From Sinorhizobium sp. A49 (GTDB lineage: Bacteria > Pseudomonadota > Alphaproteobacteria > Rhizobiales > Rhizobiaceae), in NCBI RefSeq assembly GCF_002002725.1, contig NZ_MUNW01000051.1, positions 62,001 through 126,000 on the forward strand: a DNA stretch of 64,000 nucleotides. Direction: 5' to 3'. Below, piece by piece: positions 59,394 through 64,000 of the stretch (its first letter is position 1; every line of letters starts with the position of its first letter). Under the pieces are notes generated by a model. That model made no database searches, had not been told where the DNA came from, and saw only the letters and a program-made list of their open reading frames with translations. The position numbers and the translations under genes were made by a program.

Positions 59394-62096
59394 TCAAGAT
59401 GCCATTTCCTTATAGTCGGGTCCTTCGTTAGCCCCCACTTCCGTATCGTCGTCGCGAAGCAGCCGGCCATTCTCGAAAACAGCGACGCGGTCGAACAGTT
59501 CCATCACTGCCGGATTGGCAACCACCCAGACGATTGCCGGGTTGCGACCATCCTGGCGCAGAAGCGCAAAGACGTTGCGGATCACCTGTTCCTGAACGCG
59601 TTGATCGAGCGCCAGCAGCGGCTGGTTGAAGATGTAGAAATCGCAGATGCGGATGAGCGCGCGAGCCAGATCCAGCTTCTGCCGCTGACCCGCCGTCAAT
59701 CGCTTCCCCCCCGCACCGACGTTAAAATCGAAGCCGAAGGCGAGCACATCGTTGTAGAGACCGACAGCCTCGAAAAGATCGCGCACGATCGCCCGGATCT
59801 TCTCCGATCCGTCGGCGTGCTTGTGGCCAATGCGCCCGAAAAGCACGTTGTCGATGATGCTGCCGGAAGCGATGTAGCGGTTCGGACGATAGTGTTCGAT
59901 CATGCCTGCGAGGTCCGCCGGCAGCCCTTCGTCGAACTCGCGTCTTGCTGCGACGATCTTTGCCATGAGCTCGTCGGTCAGGAGACCGAAACGGTGGCGA
60001 GGTTCGATGTAACCGAAACACAGCCGAATGATCTTGACCTGATCGTCCTCGGCAACATCGGCGCGCGCTCGGCCGCGAACCTTCTGCAGCAACGCCTCAT
60101 AGACAGGGATTTCTTCCGCTGTCATGAAGGTCAGCTGCTGGAAGAACGGGTGATCCGGCGGCAGGTCGCGGAACAGTTCGACAACGTTCTCGGCAATCTC
60201 CAGACCCATTTCGTAGAAGACGTCACGCAGGCCGACCCGCTGCAGCACTGTCTTGAAAAACGGATGCCCCTCGAGCGCACCGTCCCACATCACCTGATCG
60301 GTGATCGTGCCGAAGAGCAGGTTTTCGCCGATGGTCGCTTCGATGTTGTACGAGCCGGGCTCGAAGAACACCACGAGATCGCTGAGCTTTTCCTTTTCGA
60401 GGCGCTGCCGGAGCGCACCACGCATCTCGACGATACCAGCGGCAAAAGCTGCATTGCGGTTCGGATCTATGGTAGAGCGGACCGCGAGCGCCATCACGTC
60501 GTTGGTGAGAAGAACGGCATCGAGGACCGGCCTGATCTTGACCAAAAGATCCTCGGGCCCGGTTGCGCCAGCGGCCCGATAGTCGATCCAATCGCTATTG
60601 ACGTCAAAGTGCGGGTTCCCGGCGAGCTTGGCTTCGACTAGCTCCCACTTGCGATGGACCGCACTTTCACCTTCATAACGCACTTCCGTCAACGGCGCGT
60701 GCTTCAACCCGTAGAGCAGGTTGTCGCCAAGGCTGCCCTGAAACACGTAGACATCCGAGGAAGCGTAGGAGATGCGCCTGCCGGTAACCGATTCCGGCAT
60801 CTCCAGAATATCCTGGCTGCCGATGAGAATTCGACCGCTCGCCGGCCAGATCAGTCGGGCGAAAGCTTCGGCCAACACCTCGCCGCCGGGCTTGAGTGCG
60901 ACCGCCTCGCCGGGCTGCACCTGCAGCGAAACGTGATCGAGAAGCGTCACGCCGCCATCATCAGTCACCGTCAGGTTGACCGCTGCAAGCGCGCCACTCA
61001 AAGGCTCGGGAGTTGTCGCTGCGATGGCGTGAACCTTGGGATCGAGCAACGGATCGACGCTGAATTGCTCGACGACCTGCGCATATTTGACCTGCACGTC
61101 CTGGCGCGCCTGATCCCAGTCGATCAGCTCCTTCAGCGGCCCGGGCAGATCCTTGTAGGCGCCGATGACGGCAACGAGCTGGCCTATGTCAAGCCGGCCC
61201 TGAAGCGCGAAATAGCCACCGATCGAGTAGAACAGGAAGGGCGTCACCTGGGCGAGGAAGTTGTTGATGAACTTGACCAGAAACTTCCACTGGTAAAGGT
61301 CGTAACGGATTTTGAAGATCCGGGCGAGCCGCGATGCGATGTCGGCGCGCTCGAAATTGGAGGTGTCGTAACCCCGGATCGTGCCGATGCCGTCGACGAT
61401 CTCACTCACCCGGCCGGACAATTCTCGCGCGGTCAGCTGGCGTTCCCGCCCAAGGACGAGCAACCGCTTGCGCATGCGTGGAATGATGATTGCCTGCACG
61501 GCGACGATGACGCTGGCAATCAGCCCCAGCCAGAAGCTCTGAAGCAGGATGAAGATCAAGGCCGTCATTGCCTGGCCGCCAAGCAGCGCCGGCGACACGA
61601 AGGCATCACCTGTGAAGCCGCCGAGGGGCTCGACTTCATCCTTGATCATCGTCGAGATTTCGGCCGGCTTCACCCGCTTGAAATGGGTCGGTGGAAACCG
61701 CAGCACCCGATCGACGAGTTCGAAGCGGATGCGCCGCAAGAGACGCTCGCCGAGCCGCCCCTTGAAGGTGTTGATGTAGAACTTGAAAAGGCCGTTCACC
61801 ACCACAAGCAGCAGGAAGACGAGGCTCAGTGCCAGAAGCATACCTTCGCGGCCGAGCTGGAACCCGTCGAACAGGTTGATCGTCCCCAGATAGGGCAGGT
61901 CAAAGGAGATCGCCAGGAACGCCTGCGTCGCTTCCGGACTGTCGAAGCCGTCACCTTGAATGGGTCCGTTGACGATCTGCTTGGGCAGATCGAAGGACAG
62001 GAAATACGGGATCATGGAAAACGCGACGACCACCAGAATCCAGAGCTGGTCCTTGCGCGTATGGGTCCAAATGTAGCGGGAGAGGCGTGCTTCCAT
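59394..62096 (-). CDS. Atypical 900-aa ABC-exporter-like protein with a degenerate, expanded nucleotide-binding domain
   Basis: N-terminal membrane region (residues ~15-315, hydrophobic segments near 18-35, 85-108, 165-205 and 278-300) resembles a type I exporter. The C-terminal NBD is unlike normal ones. At the Walker A position (about 400-408) the residues are LKPGGEVLA, with no GxxGxGK[ST]. The Walker B/catalytic stretch is FYIFNQP (822-826), lacking Asp and Glu. The H-loop is VANPAVM, with Asn for His. The signature is kept as LTAGQRQKLDLARA (800-813). About 390 residues lie between Walker A and signature, versus about 110 normally, and three Q-loop-like motifs occur there (454-463, 587-596, 745-754). 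Probably a non-hydrolysing or differently powered membrane protein; function unknown. Confidence 0.85.
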   Translation of the reverse strand: MEARLSRYIWTHTRKDQLWILVVVAFSMIPYFLSFDLPKQIVNGPIQGDGFDSPEATQAFLAISFDLPYLGTINLFDGFQLGREGMLLALSLVFLLLVVVNGLFKFYINTFKGRLGERLLRRIRFELVDRVLRFPPTHFKRVKPAEISTMIKDEVEPLGGFTGDAFVSPALLGGQAMTALIFILLQSFWLGLIASVIVAVQAIIIPRMRKRLLVLGRERQLTARELSGRVSEIVDGIGTIRGYDTSNFERADIASRLARIFKIRYDLYQWKFLVKFINNFLAQVTPFLFYSIGGYFALQGRLDIGQLVAVIGAYKDLPGPLKELIDWDQARQDVQVKYAQVVEQFSVDPLLDPKVHAIAATTPEPLSGALAAVNLTVTDDGGVTLLDHVSLQVQPGEAVALKPGGEVLAEAFARLIWPASGRILIGSQDILEMPESVTGRRISYASSDVYVFQGSLGDNLLYGLKHAPLTEVRYEGESAVHRKWELVEAKLAGNPHFDVNSDWIDYRAAGATGPEDLLVKIRPVLDAVLLTNDVMALAVRSTIDPNRNAAFAAGIVEMRGALRQRLEKEKLSDLVVFFEPGSYNIEATIGENLLFGTITDQVMWDGALEGHPFFKTVLQRVGLRDVFYEMGLEIAENVVELFRDLPPDHPFFQQLTFMTAEEIPVYEALLQKVRGRARADVAEDDQVKIIRLCFGYIEPRHRFGLLTDELMAKIVAARREFDEGLPADLAGMIEHYRPNRYIASGSIIDNVLFGRIGHKHADGSEKIRAIVRDLFEAVGLYNDVLAFGFDFNVGAGGKRLTAGQRQKLDLARALIRICDFYIFNQPLLALDQRVQEQVIRNVFALLRQDGRNPAIVWVVANPAVMELFDRVAVFENGRLLRDDDTEVGANEGPDYKEMAS

Positions 62097-62232
62097 GTTT
62101 CTGGCAACGGGACCTTATTGAACACTACGATGTGTGCGGCGAGGGCTGCCACCATACCCGGCCACGATATGCTTGCTTACCGCGCATTTCGACTGAACCG
62201 CCCGGCCTTTGGCCGCGAACGCGTTTCGGCAA

Positions 62233-62267
62233 AATCTAATCCGGTTTCGAATCCGGTTTATTAGATT
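62233..62267. promoter_or_regulatory. 35-bp palindrome with a tandem repeat in the divergent ABC-like / methyltransferase region
   Basis: AATCTAAT (62233-62240) and ATTAGATT (62260-62267) are perfect arms. Between them AATCCGGTTT occurs twice, 12 bp apart (62238-62247 and 62250-62259). A candidate regulatory site between divergently transcribed genes; no adjacent regulator is recognised. No other clear gene or element is seen in 62097-62412. Confidence 0.5.
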
Positions 62268-62412
62268 ATGCAGGTGCAAGAGAAATCCGCAATGGACACC
62301 TGCCTTCACCTTTGAGACCCGAGATCGAATTCCATGGCAAGAGATGGAACTGGTACGAAGGGAGAAGAGCGCCCTTATTGCACTCGAATGCCCGCCAGCT
62401 TACAACGGCAGC

Positions 62413-63087
62413 ATGAAACACGCCAGCCACCACCCTACTCCTGCGAGCGACTGGTACGAAAATGCTTTCGACCTGACGCGCGGAATTGCCGCTTACACCA
62501 GAAGTCCGCTGATCGACGGTATCGCCAAGGTTATCGCCAAACATCCCGACGCCGATATCGCTAACGCCTTCAACCACAAGCAGGTCGCCTGCAAGATCTG
62601 GGCGCGCGATACGCTGCTGCAAGCAGCAGGAAAATCCTATCAGCGGATCGTGGTTCTGGGCGGTTGGTACGGGATCCTTCCGGCAATGTTGCTGGAGGAC
62701 CGCCGCTTCGAGATCGCCGTGGCTGAAAGCTACGACATCGACCCCTCGGTAGAGACTGTGGCGCGCACGCTCAACGCAACCCATGCCGACCGCTTTCGCG
62801 CCGTCACCGCCGATATGTACGCGGTCGACTACGCTCAACTGGGCGCCGATCTGATCGTCAACACAAGCTGCGAACACATCGCCGATCTTCGCAGCTGGCT
62901 TGAGCTGATACCGGCGGGCACACGTGTCCTCCTGCAGTCCAACGATTATTTTAGCGAACCGACACACATCAACTGTGTTGCGTCCGTCGAAGCATTCGCC
63001 GACCAGGCGAAACTTGCAACACTCGATTTCGCCGGCGCCTTGCCGACGAAGAAATATACACGGTTCATGCTGATCGGGACGGTCTGA
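62413..63087 (+). CDS. SAM-dependent methyltransferase-like protein
   Basis: 224 aa. A Rossmann-like motif IVVLGGWYGILPAML, the acidic YDIDPSVE and a later LIVNTSCEHI fit a class I SAM methyltransferase fold; no defined family is recognised. The start is uncertain: ATG 62413 (weak upstream purines) versus 62344 and beyond. It is divergent from the ABC-like gene, and its 3' end overlaps the glycosyltransferase gene on the other strand by 23 bp. Confidence 0.7.
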   Translation: MKHASHHPTPASDWYENAFDLTRGIAAYTRSPLIDGIAKVIAKHPDADIANAFNHKQVACKIWARDTLLQAAGKSYQRIVVLGGWYGILPAMLLEDRRFEIAVAESYDIDPSVETVARTLNATHADRFRAVTADMYAVDYAQLGADLIVNTSCEHIADLRSWLELIPAGTRVLLQSNDYFSEPTHINCVASVEAFADQAKLATLDFAGALPTKKYTRFMLIGTV

Positions 63088-64000
63088 CAGGCGCCTTCAA
63101 AAGCCACGCACGCAGGATCGCCGCCGTCTGGGCGGCGCCTTCGAGGTCAAGCGGCGGCATTAACGGCTTCGCGCGGGCAAGCTGCGTTTCAACATCGCGC
63201 GCCAGGCGAGCAGGCGTTACGTCGTCCTCCGGCAGGACGCCGGCGAGCCCGAGCTTTTCCAGTCGCGCTGCCCGCGTCGATTGCTCCGTCTCGCCGCCAG
63301 CCGTGAACGGGATCAACAGAGATGCACAACCCGCTCGAATGATGTCGCAGACGGTATTGTAACCGGCCTGTGAGACGGAAAGCCGCGCGCCTGAAAGCAG
63401 GCTGGCGAAATCCTGGCGAAACCGGAACAGCTTCACATTCCCCGGAGCGGCGGCTTCGAATGCGTCGTAGTCGACCTGCGGCAGATTGGGCCCTGTCACC
63501 AGGCACCATTTAAGCTCCGGCGGCAGAAGTTTCGCGGCCTCCAGGCCGGCGCCGATCAACTCCTTACCGACCGCGCCGCCGCCGGCCGAAACGACCACAT
63601 CGAACCGCTCCAGCGGCAGCGCAGGCGCGCTGCCCGCGACGAGGCCGGTATAGGCGACCTTGTCGGCGATCTCCCCCGCGTAGGGAAACGTCTCTTCAAG
63701 CCGGGCAAAGGCGGGATCGCCATGGACGAGCACGAGGTCGAAATGCGCCTGCACCAGCGCCAGCATTTCCTCCGCCCGGCCCGGCTTGTTCCGCTCCTGC
63801 AGGATATCGCGCAAAGATGTTGCCACCAGCGGGCGCAGGTTTGACGCCTCGATCAGGTCGAGCAACGGCATCAGTTCGAACCGCATCTGGCGGCGTCCGA
63901 ACGGAAACGCCTCGAAAATCACAACATCCGGGTCACAGGTGCGGAATGCATCCAGCAGCATGTTCCGCCGACGTTCCTTGAAATCATCATCCACCGGCTT
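63065..64000 (-). CDS. MurG/GT28-like glycosyltransferase, N-terminus outside the window
   Basis: The frame is open to the right edge, so the N-terminus is missing; about 312 residues are seen. The C-terminal half has the GT-B donor-binding elements of GT28: VVSAGGGAVGKELI, FRFRQDFASLLSGARLSVSQAGYN and TVCDIIRAG. It resembles the COG4671 'predicted glycosyltransferase' group, which transfers sugars in envelope glycan or lipid synthesis. An acceptor is not inferred. It may be functionally linked to the neighbouring methyltransferase and ABC-like genes. Confidence 0.75.
   Translation of the reverse strand, partial: KPVDDDFKERRRNMLLDAFRTCDPDVVIFEAFPFGRRQMRFELMPLLDLIEASNLRPLVATSLRDILQERNKPGRAEEMLALVQAHFDLVLVHGDPAFARLEETFPYAGEIADKVAYTGLVAGSAPALPLERFDVVVSAGGGAVGKELIGAGLEAAKLLPPELKWCLVTGPNLPQVDYDAFEAAAPGNVKLFRFRQDFASLLSGARLSVSQAGYNTVCDIIRAGCASLLIPFTAGGETEQSTRAARLEKLGLAGVLPEDDVTPARLARDVETQLARAKPLMPPLDLEGAAQTAAILRAWLLKAPVRPSRSA

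Noticed and set aside
60654-62264. 536-codon frame opposite the ABC-like gene
   Set aside because: Because the minus-strand protein has degenerate motifs I checked whether the plus frame could be the real gene. Its translation shows no hydrophobic pattern or domain, while the minus frame keeps membrane segments and an ABC signature.
1-64000. CRISPR arrays, tRNA/rRNA genes, insertion sequences or phage genes
   Set aside because: No regularly spaced repeats, cloverleaf-like blocks, transposases or integrases were recognised; small RNAs cannot be excluded by eye.

Overview
The window looks like chromosome, chromid or megaplasmid DNA from a member of the Rhizobiales, most likely Ensifer/Sinorhizobium or a close Rhizobium relative. 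The grounds are high GC, dense short-spaced operons, a Cyt c-type urate oxidase (PuuD), many ABC importers, an IclR-controlled glyoxylate operon, and intergenic palindromic repeats of a kind I remember from rhizobial genomes. No tRNA, rRNA, CRISPR array, transposase or integrase was seen. Family calls rest on motifs read by eye.

Layout. 1-2762: end of an alpha-2-macroglobulin gene and pbpC (periplasmic defence and peptidoglycan synthesis). 3055-5538: an orphan NarL-type regulator, a LysE exporter and a 2-oxo-dienoate hydratase. 5575-11468: the glyoxylate-to-glycerate operon gcl-hyi-glxR-ttuD with a divergent IclR regulator and a candidate operator. 11809-25186: purine catabolism (puuD-guaD, a LysR regulator, uraH-xdhA-xdhB-xdhC, a puuE-uraD fusion, alc, allA), interrupted only by an HxlR/quinone oxidoreductase pair. 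25257-27857: an AraC regulator divergent from a cytochrome P450 and its 2Fe-2S ferredoxin. 27984-29276: an NCS2-type purine permease. 29708-38198: a copper-resistance island (copZ, copA, cueR, Cys-rich periplasmic protein, small lipoprotein, TolC-like protein, multicopper oxidase, cupredoxin, CusF, DUF411). 38226-41448: phosphoribosyltransferase, M20 amidohydrolase and alpha/beta hydrolase. 41505-49081: a minus-strand operon of a LacI regulator, an ABC importer, a nucleoside hydrolase and adenine deaminase. 50133-57256: DUF1275 protein, a dipeptide-type ABC importer and OmpW. 57368-64000: CBS protein, FkbM methyltransferase, a stand-alone cyclic-nucleotide-binding protein, a very unusual 900-aa ABC-like protein, a SAM methyltransferase and a truncated MurG-like glycosyltransferase.

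How the genes fit together. Nucleosides or bases taken up by the ABC importer or the NCS2 permease can be split (nucleoside hydrolase), deaminated (Ade, GuaD) and oxidised (XdhABC) to urate. PuuD, UraH and UraD convert urate to allantoin, and PuuE, Alc and AllA carry it to glyoxylate plus urea. Gcl, GlxR and TtuD then turn glyoxylate into 2-phosphoglycerate. Every enzymatic step from adenosine/guanine to glycerate phosphate is therefore present in about 43 kb. Three purine promoters share a TTTGAAAGT-type box. The most unusual locus is the 900-aa ABC-like protein at 59394-62096: its nucleotide-binding domain lacks recognisable Walker A, Walker B, catalytic Glu and H-loop residues, and it carries three copies of a motif normally present once. 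It sits beside a cyclic-nucleotide-binding protein and envelope-type transferases.
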